DNA from: Chitinispirillaceae bacterium
GTDB taxonomy: Bacteria > Fibrobacterota > Chitinivibrionia > Chitinivibrionales > Chitinispirillaceae
Direction: 5' to 3'
Length of the DNA stretch: 61,143 bases
NCBI GenBank assembly: GCA_016929595.1
Contig: JAFGIN010000031.1
Span: 1-61,143, forward strand
The position numbers and the translations under genes were made by a program. Each line of letters begins with the position of its first letter. Within the stretch, counting starts at the first letter, position 1. The notes under the pieces were generated by a model. That model had not been told where the DNA came from. It did not search any database and saw only the letters and a list, made by a program, of their open reading frames with translations. Positions 35,936 through 45,512 of this stretch are shown here, one piece after another.

Positions 35936-37126
35936 CTAATTTGATAATAAAACATAATCAATAGTGAACCTGTGAGGCCCTTTATGTGTAATTGTACAGG
36001 TTTTAGAGTTCCCTGTGTACATACTGAAAAATCGGGTGTATTCAAAAACATAAAAGTTTGATATACTATTTTTTTTACCATTACATTCTATAAGAATACT
36101 GGAAGTATCGTTTGTCTGCATATGTATTCCAAATGAAATTTCCTCGGAATTGGTTATGAAACTCAAAAAAGAGATGCTATCCCTACTATCGCTTTGAATT
36201 TTCACTCTACTCATTTCTCTGTTTTCAATAATCCAGTTTTCATTGTTGATTGTAATTGGATCGGTGGTATGCAAAACATATGCTTTTTCAAAAAAATCCG
36301 AGTACTTACAGGGTGGGACAGCTATACTTTCTGATGCGGGTTTATCGATTTCTGATTTTAAATATGTGTACAGCAGTGATGCACAAACCTTATGACCGTT
36401 ATCAGATGGATGTGGATCATCGTAGAAGAAGATGCCCCAATTCTTTTCCCTGTTCTTCTCGATAATTGGCCATACAGCGTCTCTGTAACTAATCATTGGC
36501 AAAGAGTAGTGAAGCCCTACATTAATGTGTGATGATTGAACATTAGTTCCATCACCTCTGGCAAAAAAAAGAAGCACCACCGGAACGTCAGAATCATGAT
36601 TCAAACATTGACGGATCAATCCTTCCATATATTTATGAATATTAGAGGTATCCTTTATGTCCCAGTCGTTCACAGCAAATTCAATTATAATTAAATCGGG
36701 TTTATGTTGCAATAGATCCTCTTTCACTCTTGAGCATCCAAACCGACTGTGTGTTGCACCTATACCTGCATTAATTTCATGAATTGTTTCGATAGTATTG
36801 AAACAGCTTTTGATATGCTCACAGAAAAGAGATGAAAAACGGTTCGATTTAGACGTTGCTGCAGCTCCATCAGTGATAGATCCTCCAATAAATCCGACAT
36901 TCAGAGTTTTGCTGGATTTACATTTTGATATAAATTGCTGCATCCGGTAATTATTTCCCCCGCTGATAAGGGATTTATTAAATATCGAATCATTTGGAAA
37001 TGTAAAATCAGCAATCTCAAATGGTGTTATTGCAGAGTGATCGTCACTGTCGTTAACATTTAGACAGAAAAGAAATAACGAAACAGTCACTGTGATGACT
37101 AATGCTATGTTGATCCTTTTTTTCAT
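35936..37126 (-). CDS. SGNH/GDSL-type hydrolase, exported
   Basis: 396 residues. N-terminal helix (about 8-22) is a signal peptide or anchor. SGNH blocks: block I GGSITDG with nucleophile Ser (near 84), block II INAGIGATHS, block III EFAVNDW, block V DDPHPSDNGH with Asp and His. A C-terminal beta domain (about 280-396) has no clear match. Such proteins deacetylate or acetylate extracellular polysaccharides. It overlaps the acyltransferase stop by 4 bases, so the pair may add and remove acyl groups on the polymer of this locus. Activity inferred from motifs. Confidence 0.78.
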   Translation of the reverse strand: MKKRINIALVITVTVSLFLFCLNVNDSDDHSAITPFEIADFTFPNDSIFNKSLISGGNNYRMQQFISKCKSSKTLNVGFIGGSITDGAAATSKSNRFSSLFCEHIKSCFNTIETIHEINAGIGATHSRFGCSRVKEDLLQHKPDLIIIEFAVNDWDIKDTSNIHKYMEGLIRQCLNHDSDVPVVLLFFARGDGTNVQSSHINVGLHYSLPMISYRDAVWPIIEKNREKNWGIFFYDDPHPSDNGHKVCASLLYTYLKSEIDKPASESIAVPPCKYSDFFEKAYVLHTTDPITINNENWIIENREMSRVKIQSDSRDSISFLSFITNSEEISFGIHMQTNDTSSILIECNGKKNSISNFYVFEYTRFFSMYTGNSKTCTITHKGPHRFTIDYVLLSN

Positions 37127-37674
37127 AGTAACTCGTCGGTATTAAATAGTGGAAAATAGTTTACTGTATATTCCAGTTTATCGGGACGGCTGTTTATTTT
37201 TTTTGCGGGGTTACCTGCAATAATATCGTATCTGTTTGTACTTTTTGTTACGACGGATCCAGCCCCCACGATAGAACCTTCATTTAGAACAACTCCTGGA
37301 AGAATGATAGCCCGCGCTCCAATCCATACGTAATCAGCAATAGTTGTCTGCTTACAGACAGTTTCAAATGTCGAAGATTTTGAATCATGATCCAGAGATA
37401 AAATGTATGTTTCCGGGGAAATGCTGACATTGTTTCCAATCTGCACAAACGATCTTCCATCGATATAGCAATTTCTGTTAATAACCGTGTTGTTACCTAT
37501 TGTGATGTTTCTTCCGGTGAAAAAGCACCCCATGTGAATAGCGGTGTCTTTTCCTATTACTATTCTTAAAATCTTTTGCAAATAGATGCGCCTTATAGTA
37601 TATGAAGGGATATGGGTTATAAAAGAATTATAAAAATAATACAAAAACGCTTTTAGAAAGGTTTTAACTTTCAT
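37123..37674 (-). CDS. Hexapeptide-repeat O-acyltransferase
   Basis: 183 residues forming a left-handed beta helix: ITIGNNTVINRNCYIDG, FVQIGNNVSISPETYI, VWIGARAIILPGVVLNEG and IVGAGSVVTKS. The active-site His is expected in SLDHDSKS. The family (CysE/LacA/NodL/WbbJ) transfers acetyl or other acyl groups from acyl-CoA to sugars. It is adjacent to Wzx (2-base gap) and the SGNH hydrolase (overlap), so the acceptor is probably the repeat unit of this polysaccharide. Confidence 0.85.
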   Translation of the reverse strand: MKVKTFLKAFLYYFYNSFITHIPSYTIRRIYLQKILRIVIGKDTAIHMGCFFTGRNITIGNNTVINRNCYIDGRSFVQIGNNVSISPETYILSLDHDSKSSTFETVCKQTTIADYVWIGARAIILPGVVLNEGSIVGAGSVVTKSTNRYDIIAGNPAKKINSRPDKLEYTVNYFPLFNTDELL

Positions 37675-37676
37675 AG

Positions 37677-39194
37677 TTATTTCTTCTTAAACTCTAATGC
37701 TGGAAGTAATTTTATCTTCATTAAAATCAGAATATCTGCTAAGGCAAGCGTCGAGCCTGCTAAGAAATGAACGACCAGTCTTCCCACATCAGTAATTTCC
37801 AGGCTGTATGATAGCTTTTTCAAAATTATTGCAATGCCAACAATTAAAACAGCATTAATCGTCGGTATAAAAAAGATTTCAAACATAAATTCGACAAAAG
37901 AGATCTCAAGTGCTTTCGTTCCAAAGTAAAATAATACAATACTTCCAACGATAAATCCTATACTTGTACCCCAGACAACACCTTTAATTCCCCAGAAATA
38001 TATAAAAGTAACCGATAAAATAGAGTTAATTACCATTATAGCCGCATTACCAATTATTTCTGGCCGCATCTTTCCGGCACTTTTTAGAATTGAGGTCAGA
38101 ATTCCAGTAGATAAGTGAACTGTTGCACCAACCAGAAGAACATGCAATACGTACACAGAATCAGGGTTAAGGTTTTTTCCGATCCAGAAGGTAAGTACGG
38201 ATTCTCCTGAAATAATTATTAAAGAAAAAATTATTGAGCTGAACATTAAAAAATATTTTGAAAAATCGGTTGCGACTTTTCGAACTTTACTTAGGTCATT
38301 ACTTGCAAGCAGTTCACTGGAATAAGGCATAATTATAAGGAAAAAAACATAAGGAATTTCTCTCAAAAATGTAATTATTTTTGTACCTATATCATAAATA
38401 GCTATTGATGCAGGACCAAGATATTTTCCAATAAGCAATTTGTCAAGATTGTTTGCAATATAATTCGCAAAGAATGCAACCTGTATTTTCATTCCAAAAC
38501 TGATCATTCTTATCAGTTGAAACTTTTTTACATATTTCAGGGAAAGGCTCAATGATGGAAACAATTTGTAGCCATAGATTAAATTAAGAACAAGTATAGC
38601 GCTGTTTGAAATGAAAATTGCCATTATCATTGTGTCGATTGTTGGATTGCTGCTGAAAAAGGTATAGATAATTGAAACATATAAAATTTTTCCAACTATT
38701 GATATGTAGCTTGCGATATCAAATCGCTGATAACACTGAGGAATAGAAACTGCAATTTCATTTAAAAGTGCCACGCAGGATGTTATTACCAGAAAAAAAA
38801 GCGATCTGGAATTATTCTGAATTGTATCACCAATGTTAAAAAACCCGAAAATATATGGTCCGAATATTCCGGATGCAGCTATAAGGATTGCAGATATGGC
38901 TATCAGTGTATAAAATGCAGTGCAATAAAATTCTTTAATGCTGTCATACTTCTTATGTGCCAGATCTTCCGATATGTATTTCTTAAATGAAACAGAAACT
39001 CCAAATTGAGCGAGTAAAAAATAATTTGTTATCGAAAGCAAAAAAACCCAGCGGCCATAATTACCATTACCAAATCTTGAAACAATCAAGGGTAATGTAA
39101 ATATGCTTACTGCCAGCGAAAAGAATCTTTCAACTGAAGCTATTGTGGTGTTTTGAAATAAAGACTTTTTAATTTTAATTACCTCAGTATTCAA
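37677..39194 (-). CDS. wzx: Oligosaccharide flippase, Wzx-like
   Basis: 505 residues with about 12-14 hydrophobic segments, of the MATE/MOP polysaccharide-transporter class. The N-terminal pattern SVERFFSLAVSIFTLPLIVSRFG and the NYIANNLDKLLIGKYLGPASIAIYD block are typical of Wzx. It would flip undecaprenyl-linked repeat units to the periplasm for Wzy. Located between the GT2 (12-base gap) and acyltransferase genes. Symbol is by role; sequence identity between Wzx proteins is low. Confidence 0.82.
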   Translation of the reverse strand: MNTEVIKIKKSLFQNTTIASVERFFSLAVSIFTLPLIVSRFGNGNYGRWVFLLSITNYFLLAQFGVSVSFKKYISEDLAHKKYDSIKEFYCTAFYTLIAISAILIAASGIFGPYIFGFFNIGDTIQNNSRSLFFLVITSCVALLNEIAVSIPQCYQRFDIASYISIVGKILYVSIIYTFFSSNPTIDTMIMAIFISNSAILVLNLIYGYKLFPSLSLSLKYVKKFQLIRMISFGMKIQVAFFANYIANNLDKLLIGKYLGPASIAIYDIGTKIITFLREIPYVFFLIIMPYSSELLASNDLSKVRKVATDFSKYFLMFSSIIFSLIIISGESVLTFWIGKNLNPDSVYVLHVLLVGATVHLSTGILTSILKSAGKMRPEIIGNAAIMVINSILSVTFIYFWGIKGVVWGTSIGFIVGSIVLFYFGTKALEISFVEFMFEIFFIPTINAVLIVGIAIILKKLSYSLEITDVGRLVVHFLAGSTLALADILILMKIKLLPALEFKKK

Positions 39195-39206
39195 ACGGCT
39201 CGAATA

Positions 39207-40112
39207 TTATAATATCCAGCCATTTTCAAGACCTGCCAATTCTTCTTTAAAATAATCATATACTGCCTTCTTTTTGAGAATAACCGCATATAAGATTTTT
39301 GTACAGAAATACATTTTGAGCAGTTGCTTTATCAAATATGATTCTACTTTACCTTTATGTTTGCCTATATATTTACTCCAGCTGGCAAAATTCATCTCGG
39401 TTATAAAGCTCGATCTTCTGTTTTGGCTAGCCCCACCAATATGTACAATTTTTGAATAACCATAATGATAAATCTCGTATCCAGATTTTTTTGCCCGTTT
39501 TGCAAGGTCTGTTTCTTCAAAGTATAAAAAAAATCGTTCATCGAAATAGCCTATTTTGTCAAGAAGATCTTTTTTAACAATAAAAAAAGCTCCACAGGGG
39601 AAATCTATTCTTTTTACCACATTTTTCTTCGTTGGTGTAATAGCTCTAAATTCACAGTATTTATTACTGATTACTTCTTTAATTACTGTAATTAATTCAG
39701 GAAATTGTCCATACGATACTCCATAGGACAAATCCGGATTCAATAGCAAACAACCAGCTCCGAAACATGAATCGTCACTTTCTATCCAGTCAATGATTGT
39801 TTTTATTGAAGAGTCAATCAAGTAGGTGTCGCTATTCAAAAATAACACATGTTTCCCACCAGCGATTTTCAACCCTTCATTATTTGCTTTTCCGAAGCCC
39901 AAATTGATATTAGAACAGATTACTTTAACAGTCCTGTTATTTTGTGCTAACTGGTTAAGCCATCTCTTTGAATTGTCTTTAGAATTATTGTCGATAATGA
40001 TGATTTCGTATGTTACATTAAATAGGTATTGCTCAATGCTGTTAATACAGTTTATTAATAATTCACAGGTGTTGTAATTTACAATTATAATTGATAGGTC
40101 AATTTTAGACAT
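39207..40112 (-). CDS. Glycosyltransferase family 2, rhamnosyltransferase-like
   Basis: 301 residues, GT-A fold. Seen: LSIIIVNYNTCELL, EIIIIDNNSKDNS, NLGFGKANNEGLK, the metal-binding LFLNSDTYL and the acceptor-loop FLYFEETDLAKRAKKSGY. This layout is like WbbL-type rhamnosyl- and related transferases; the exact sugar is not readable. Fourth gene of the Wza-led operon. Confidence 0.85.
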   Translation of the reverse strand: MSKIDLSIIIVNYNTCELLINCINSIEQYLFNVTYEIIIIDNNSKDNSKRWLNQLAQNNRTVKVICSNINLGFGKANNEGLKIAGGKHVLFLNSDTYLIDSSIKTIIDWIESDDSCFGAGCLLLNPDLSYGVSYGQFPELITVIKEVISNKYCEFRAITPTKKNVVKRIDFPCGAFFIVKKDLLDKIGYFDERFFLYFEETDLAKRAKKSGYEIYHYGYSKIVHIGGASQNRRSSFITEMNFASWSKYIGKHKGKVESYLIKQLLKMYFCTKILYAVILKKKAVYDYFKEELAGLENGWIL

Positions 40113-40122
40113 AGCTGGATTT

Positions 40123-41526
40123 TCACTGTTTAAGCTCTATGGGAATAATGAGTCCGGGAGAATGTGCTACTCTATTATAAAATTTTCTTCGCTGCCAACC
40201 TGTTTCAACCAGGGCAAATAAAAGTGCAAGGAAAGGTACAATGTTATCTCTTATTAAATATCCGCTTGTAATTGAAATAATGCAGTGCTGTAACATAACA
40301 AGAAATGTTATTAAGCCGATTGTCTGAAGAGTACTATTACGATGGAATACTAATACAATTGATTTAAAAAAGAAAATACTTAATAGTAATAAGAATAAGC
40401 CTAATCCGATGAATCCGTATTTGTGTAAAATTTCAATATATTCATTGTGAATACTCCACCAATGGTGCCACTTTGTATTTCCAATGGTATCTACTAAATG
40501 AATTCTTGCTCCTGAACCGTACCCAAACATACTGGCCTTCTGTATTACCATATAAGATTCATAGATTCTATATCCGGTTGAAGATGTTGGGTTTATAAGT
40601 TCTTCAATCTTAAAGTCACTCAGTCTATTTGTTATAAGCCCGGTTAATTGATTGTTAAAAAATCCCTGCAAACCGACTAAAACCAATAGAGCGATAGAAA
40701 TCTTTAGAAAAATCCTTGAAAACTTTTTAAAGTTTATGACCAGTTTGGCTATAAAGAATAAAATTAAACATACAGTGAAGCTCAACCAGATCGATCTTGT
40801 TTGAGTAAAAATCATTGCAAAAAAGCACACAACTATACAAACGATCAAAATCTTTTTCGCGACATTGTTTTTTAGAAATAGAAGCAGTATTATTGAAAGT
40901 ATGAGAGCATCCGCAAAAAAAGGCTCATTCCATGTCAGTTTTCTATTTGGTGAAGTAAAATAGGAAAAATTTATGATCATACCAAATATAGCTGAAGAAA
41001 GAATGATTACCATTAATATCAACACATAATTTTTAAATGTGATTTTTTTGTAAATAAAAATTACCGGTGCGAGCAGTAACATCAGATTATCATTGAGATC
41101 GAGCAGGACGTAAGGATCAAATCCGTAACGTTGCAGCGTGGGTATGGTCATTATACAACAATAGATAACATATACGTACAAAGAAAAAAACAACAATGTA
41201 ATTGGAATTTTTACTTTAAATATATCCTTTCTTCTGAACACAATAAGGAAAAGGATGATACCTATAAAAATTTCGGGAATCAAAAAAAATTTTATTCGTG
41301 ATGTAATGAGGATTGGGTCATAGAGCGCGATACTATTAAAAAAATAAAAACATAGCAATGTTGTTATCGATCGATTAACAAAAAATACTGGAAGGGAGAT
41401 CAGTACAAATGCTATCGGACTGAAATTAAGCAGGTTAGTAATAAAAGAAACGACAATGAAATAAACTGCCGGGAATATATAAACATAGCTTTCCGAACTA
41501 TTTTTTTCCTTAATTAGAGAACTCAT
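40123..41526 (-). CDS. wzy: O-antigen polymerase/ligase-like membrane protein
   Basis: 467 residues with about 11-12 transmembrane segments. The Wzy_C (O-antigen ligase/polymerase) signature is present: TRSIWLSFTVCLILF, and the large periplasmic loop with WWSIHNEYIEILHKYGFIG. Presence of Wzx, Wzz and Wza in the same operon argues for a polymerase (Wzy) rather than WaaL ligase. Overlaps the Wzz start region by 4 bases. The symbol is by context. Confidence 0.8.
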   Translation of the reverse strand: MSSLIKEKNSSESYVYIFPAVYFIVVSFITNLLNFSPIAFVLISLPVFFVNRSITTLLCFYFFNSIALYDPILITSRIKFFLIPEIFIGIILFLIVFRRKDIFKVKIPITLLFFSLYVYVIYCCIMTIPTLQRYGFDPYVLLDLNDNLMLLLAPVIFIYKKITFKNYVLILMVIILSSAIFGMIINFSYFTSPNRKLTWNEPFFADALILSIILLLFLKNNVAKKILIVCIVVCFFAMIFTQTRSIWLSFTVCLILFFIAKLVINFKKFSRIFLKISIALLVLVGLQGFFNNQLTGLITNRLSDFKIEELINPTSSTGYRIYESYMVIQKASMFGYGSGARIHLVDTIGNTKWHHWWSIHNEYIEILHKYGFIGLGLFLLLLSIFFFKSIVLVFHRNSTLQTIGLITFLVMLQHCIISITSGYLIRDNIVPFLALLFALVETGWQRRKFYNRVAHSPGLIIPIELKQ

Positions 41527-42707
41527 TTGTTATTTAATTTGAATAAATTGACGATTCTTCTATACAATTCGTAGTTATCTCTTTTAAGACTGATAGAGTA
41601 TTCAATTAATAGAATCACGCCGAAGCAGAAAAATGAATTGAATGCCATGGAGAAGATAAGTAAAAATGTTCGCTTTGGTTTAAACCTTTTGTCAGGAATG
41701 CGGGCGGGATCAAGAACTAAAAGATTTGGAGTTTGCTTTGCTTCTTCAAATTTAGCGGCCTCATACTGCTGCATTGCGAATTCGTATATTTTTTCCTGAA
41801 CTAACAAACTCCTTTTTAATTTGAAAAATTCCAGTCCCAGATCCGGAACTGTATCTAATGGTAAGAAAATTCCAGATGTTTTCTTTTTCGAAAGCTCATT
41901 CTTTTGTTGTTGAATTGTTGTTATTTCAAGTTCCAGCTGCTGAATTTCGGGGCTGTTATAGTTGTAGATCTTTTTTGTTGTAGCCAATTTCTGCTTTGCA
42001 TCAATTAATTGTGCTTCTATTACGGCAAAAGCTTCAATGGTCGCTTTCGTTTGACTTTCAATATCAATTAATGAATACTTATTCTGAAATGCATTAAGCC
42101 CGTTTTCACAGTCTGCGAGGTCTTTTTTTATGATATATAACCGTTCTTCGATAAACTGTCGATTATTTTTTGCACTTTCAGTCATCAGTATTCTATACAT
42201 ATCATCTAATTTTTTAGCGACAAAATCAGCCATCTTTGCTGCACGTTCTGGATTTTCGTCAATAACATCGACCACCATCATACCTTCATCAGAAATATTA
42301 AAAAAGAAATGCTTATTATATTCTTTCAAAACATCTTCAAAAAAATATTTATCCTGTTTATCGAATTTATAAACAGATATGAGGTTAAATTTCTTTATCA
42401 CCTCTTCTTTCAGGGATCTGCTGTTAAATACTGCAATGAACTTGTTATCAAAATCGTCATTTGGAGAAAATAAAGAACCGCTTAATTTGGATAACGAAAG
42501 TCCACTTGCAATTCCCAGTACATTGTCCTGTTTCGGCGGAAAGAGAACGGTTGTTGCTTTGTAAGAAAATGGGAGGGTCAGTAAAATAATCACTGATACT
42601 ATCAAGGCAATCAGCATATATATGCCAAACAGCCACTTCCATTTTTTTAGAATATATAAAAGGTCAAGAATATTAAAAGTCAAATTGTAAGAAGAGTTAC
42701 CGCTCAT
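41523..42707 (-). CDS. wzz: Chain-length determinant, Wzz-type, without kinase domain
   Basis: 394 residues: N-terminal transmembrane helix (about 21-43), a periplasmic helical region with long coiled coil (about 160-330), and a C-terminal helix (about 350-375) after the Pro-rich LDPARIPDKRFKPKR. This is the polysaccharide co-polymerase fold. There is no Walker box or Tyr-rich tail, so it is not a full Wzc; a separate BY-kinase was not found in the window. Overlaps wzy by 4 bases; 9-base gap after Wza. Confidence 0.83.
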   Translation of the reverse strand: MSGNSSYNLTFNILDLLYILKKWKWLFGIYMLIALIVSVIILLTLPFSYKATTVLFPPKQDNVLGIASGLSLSKLSGSLFSPNDDFDNKFIAVFNSRSLKEEVIKKFNLISVYKFDKQDKYFFEDVLKEYNKHFFFNISDEGMMVVDVIDENPERAAKMADFVAKKLDDMYRILMTESAKNNRQFIEERLYIIKKDLADCENGLNAFQNKYSLIDIESQTKATIEAFAVIEAQLIDAKQKLATTKKIYNYNSPEIQQLELEITTIQQQKNELSKKKTSGIFLPLDTVPDLGLEFFKLKRSLLVQEKIYEFAMQQYEAAKFEEAKQTPNLLVLDPARIPDKRFKPKRTFLLIFSMAFNSFFCFGVILLIEYSISLKRDNYELYRRIVNLFKLNNK

Positions 42708-42716
42708 CGATATTCC

Positions 42717-44255
42717 TTATTTTTGGTTACTATAGATCATCCATGCCAGAGAAATTGTTGTCAGTGTTGCTGATAATATGGGCATAAAAACAGTTGAGAA
42801 AATTCGCAATTTCTGTTTTTCGGGTACAACGATGATATCTCCCGGTTCAATTTTATTACGGTCTTTTATAACCATAATATTTTCCGGATAAACGGCCAAA
42901 ACATACGCATTTGATTTATCACCGTTATTAGCCAGGCCACCGGCAGCTTTTATATAATCAGCCACACTCATATTATTCGAAAACCTGACAACACCTGGAA
43001 AACCTACATTTCCACTTACATAAATGCTTTTGTCTAGTTTAGGGATGTATAAAATATCATCTTCAATTAACAAAATAGAGTCATGCTCATTATGGAGACG
43101 AAGTATGGAATAATCTTTAAAGGAATTCATTTTTCTAAGACTGGTTTGTATTTCCGGATAAATAGAAAGAGGAATTGAAGGATTAATCGAAGTTAAATTC
43201 TCTCCTGGATTATTTTTTCTTCTGATAATACATGAACGTTTAAAATCAGCATAGCTGGTAATCCCGCCTGCCATTTCCAATAGTTGTTTGAGAGTTGTTT
43301 TTTTACTATTTATTGAATAATTTCCAGGACGGGAAATCTCACCTTTAATCGAGACCGTTTGAAATACCGGATATAATGACTTTTTTAATATAGTTACCTG
43401 ATCACAATCCTCCAGTACAATCGTATCACTATGGTCATAATCTGTTTGAATTATTTCTTCACTAATCGCTTTTTTAACCAGTATAGAACTCTTATCTGCT
43501 GACTCATCAAGAATGCACAAGTTAAGTATTGATTTTAACGTTTCATTTTTTTTGAGTGGTACTTCACCTGTAAGGCCATTAATAACAGGTCCATCAAGTT
43601 TAATTTTTGAGGTTTTGTATGATACATAAATATTCTGGCCCGGATAAAGGTATGGGTTTGCCATTAAATTATTTTTAAAAAGAAACTCGTACAGATCGAT
43701 AGTCAGGGTGTCCTTATGGTTTACTAATAATACTTCCCGCAGACTGGTATTTGGTATGCTGCGAAAGTTTGAATCTGCATTTGCTTTTTCAATCGCATCA
43801 AAAACCCTGTACTTTCCGCGCATTGTATAAGTACCCGGTTTTAGTACGCATCCTCCAATTGTGAAGGTAGGAGATTTTATTTTTGTCAAAGATATGTAAA
43901 ACTCTACATTTTTTCCTTTAACAGATTCAATTAACTTTCTGTTAATTACCTCTTTTGCTTCAGTTAAAGTTTTCGGGCCTACCTTTATAAGACCAATTTC
44001 CGGAATAAACACATCGGCTTCAAGTGTAACTTGCCCTATGAATATGACTGCCGGTGAATTTATGGCGTATGCAGTAAGTTGATCCCCATGTCCAATTATG
44101 TAAGTGTTCGGATCAATACCATTATCTTCTATTATAGTTTCATCTTTTTCCGGTAACTTGATTTTGTCAAGCATTATCTTCGGTTGAAGAAATGGATTCA
44201 TTTGAGCGTAACTTAGTGTAACTATTGAAATAAAGAAAAATATGACTTTGAACAT
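42717..44255 (-). CDS. wza: Polysaccharide export outer-membrane protein, Wza-like with SLBB domains
   Basis: 512 residues with a signal peptide (ends SYAQ, about 18). Poly_export domain at about 45-130 (NTYIIGHGDQL), then SLBB-like domains (FTIGGCVLKPGTYTM, VSIKGEISRPGNYSI, VYVSGNVGFPGVVRF) and a C-terminal transmembrane helix (about 487-507). It lacks a lipobox Cys, unlike E. coli Wza, so it is not lipidated but may insert by the C-terminal helix. First gene of the eight-gene minus-strand operon, so its upstream region holds the operon promoter. Confidence 0.85.
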   Translation of the reverse strand: MFKVIFFFISIVTLSYAQMNPFLQPKIMLDKIKLPEKDETIIEDNGIDPNTYIIGHGDQLTAYAINSPAVIFIGQVTLEADVFIPEIGLIKVGPKTLTEAKEVINRKLIESVKGKNVEFYISLTKIKSPTFTIGGCVLKPGTYTMRGKYRVFDAIEKANADSNFRSIPNTSLREVLLVNHKDTLTIDLYEFLFKNNLMANPYLYPGQNIYVSYKTSKIKLDGPVINGLTGEVPLKKNETLKSILNLCILDESADKSSILVKKAISEEIIQTDYDHSDTIVLEDCDQVTILKKSLYPVFQTVSIKGEISRPGNYSINSKKTTLKQLLEMAGGITSYADFKRSCIIRRKNNPGENLTSINPSIPLSIYPEIQTSLRKMNSFKDYSILRLHNEHDSILLIEDDILYIPKLDKSIYVSGNVGFPGVVRFSNNMSVADYIKAAGGLANNGDKSNAYVLAVYPENIMVIKDRNKIEPGDIIVVPEKQKLRIFSTVFMPILSATLTTISLAWMIYSNQK

Positions 44256-44524
44256 TTCAGGCCTTTTTTAAGACAACAATTAAAGATTGGTAATCAGAAT
44301 ATTATTCTGCTGAATATACTAAATTATTTATTTTAATATACATGTATATACGCATATTTCTTTAGAATACGACGGATAACGATCCTCATCAGGTTCAAAA
44401 TTAAATTTTCAGATGATTAAAAATTGAAAAATGAAGCACCGTTCTTAATTTGAATTATGCAGAACATATCTTCAGGACCTTGTGAGGATATTATGCAATC
44501 ACCAGTTAAAACTTGTGCTTAATT
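44256..44524. promoter_or_regulatory. Upstream region of the wza operon
   Basis: AT-rich leader with CAGAAT-ATT-ATTCTG (44295-44309), a perfect inverted repeat, and a 12-base palindrome TATACATGTATA (44337-44348). Either may be a regulator site; no promoter box is called. Confidence 0.4.
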
Positions 44525-44650
44525 AATTCTACAACGTTAGAATACCGAATTCGCATCAAACGGTCATAGCAGCGGAGCCGAAATGACCGTTTGATGCGGC
44601 CGTCTCGACTCCGCTCGACGACCGGTAAGTAATTCTAACGTTGTAGAATT
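44525..44650. mobile_element. 126-bp nested palindromic MITE-like element
   Basis: Terminal 19-base inverted repeats AATTCTACAACGTTAGAAT (44525-44543) and its perfect complement (44632-44650). Inside, CGCATCAAACGGTCA (44552-44566) and TGACCGTTTGATGCG (44584-44598) form a second perfect 15-base pair. Non-coding, more GC-rich than its surroundings. A divergent second copy begins at 61055 and runs off the window. It ends four bases before the GT32 stop codon. Confidence 0.75.
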
Positions 44651-44654
44651 AAAA

Positions 44655-45416
44655 TTAGTCTTTCACAATAGACTTTAATTTATTAATAAACTTTATAAAG
44701 ATTGATTGCTTTTTTTCCTCTTTCCAGCTCCCGACACAATAGTGAACGGCATAGCTTTTATCTGTTTTAAAATCCGGTCTTCCGGCAAAAACAGACGAAT
44801 CGTAAATGTGCATTCCATTATCAAAGTTTTGTTCTCTGTCTATATATTTAAAGCCGAACTGTTCAGCATTCATCGACAAAATTGTTGGTGCAATAATCTG
44901 ATTGAAATAACTTCCATCAGGAAGTAAAAAATGCTGTTTTTTGTAATAATCGAGGCATTTCTGAAGAAACGGATGACCTTTCTGGCTCCCCAGAAAGGCA
45001 GATTGCATTCCAATACCCGGGATCGGAGTAAATGGTTCCTTACTGGTGCCATCTTGGAATAAATAATCTTCAGTGTTCTGTTCCTTCATTATTGAGGGAT
45101 GGCATTCGATCGAAGAAAAAAAGTCATGATTTAAAAATTCATCAAATCTTTTAATAACCTGAACATCAGTATCCAGATAGATGCCACCTTCTGTAAACAA
45201 TGCATATAAACGAACATAGTCTGCAACAAAAGCCCACTTTTTTAACTGATAAGCTTCGTTTACAAAAGTTGGTTCAGCACAACCAAATCGTTTTTCATCC
45301 CAAACGACTATTTTATAATCATTCATTAAATTTCGCCAGGAGTCGATGCATTTTTGTAAGTTTTCCGGTAAAGGATTTTTTCCAAACCAGCAGTAATGAA
45401 TAACTTTTGGTATCAT
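44655..45416 (-). CDS. Glycosyltransferase with DXD motif, GT32-like
   Basis: 253 residues. Seen: IPKVIHYCWFGKNPLPE at the start, then AFVADYVRLYALFTEGGIYLDTDV with the DXD metal-binding motif (about 95-99), typical of the Och1/capsular polysaccharide family. Cytoplasmic, no signal peptide. It is monocistronic, separated from the wza operon by the MITE-like element, and faces a divergent GT2 gene across about 96 bases. Confidence 0.85.
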   Translation of the reverse strand: MIPKVIHYCWFGKNPLPENLQKCIDSWRNLMNDYKIVVWDEKRFGCAEPTFVNEAYQLKKWAFVADYVRLYALFTEGGIYLDTDVQVIKRFDEFLNHDFFSSIECHPSIMKEQNTEDYLFQDGTSKEPFTPIPGIGMQSAFLGSQKGHPFLQKCLDYYKKQHFLLPDGSYFNQIIAPTILSMNAEQFGFKYIDREQNFDNGMHIYDSSVFAGRPDFKTDKSYAVHYCVGSWKEEKKQSIFIKFINKLKSIVKD

Positions 45417-45512
45417 CTATATTACTTTCGTAAGATTGTTCCGATTGTAGATAATTTTAAAATATGTTAAATTTAATTTTTTGGTAAAGGTAATTACATC
45501 GGGAAAAACCAT

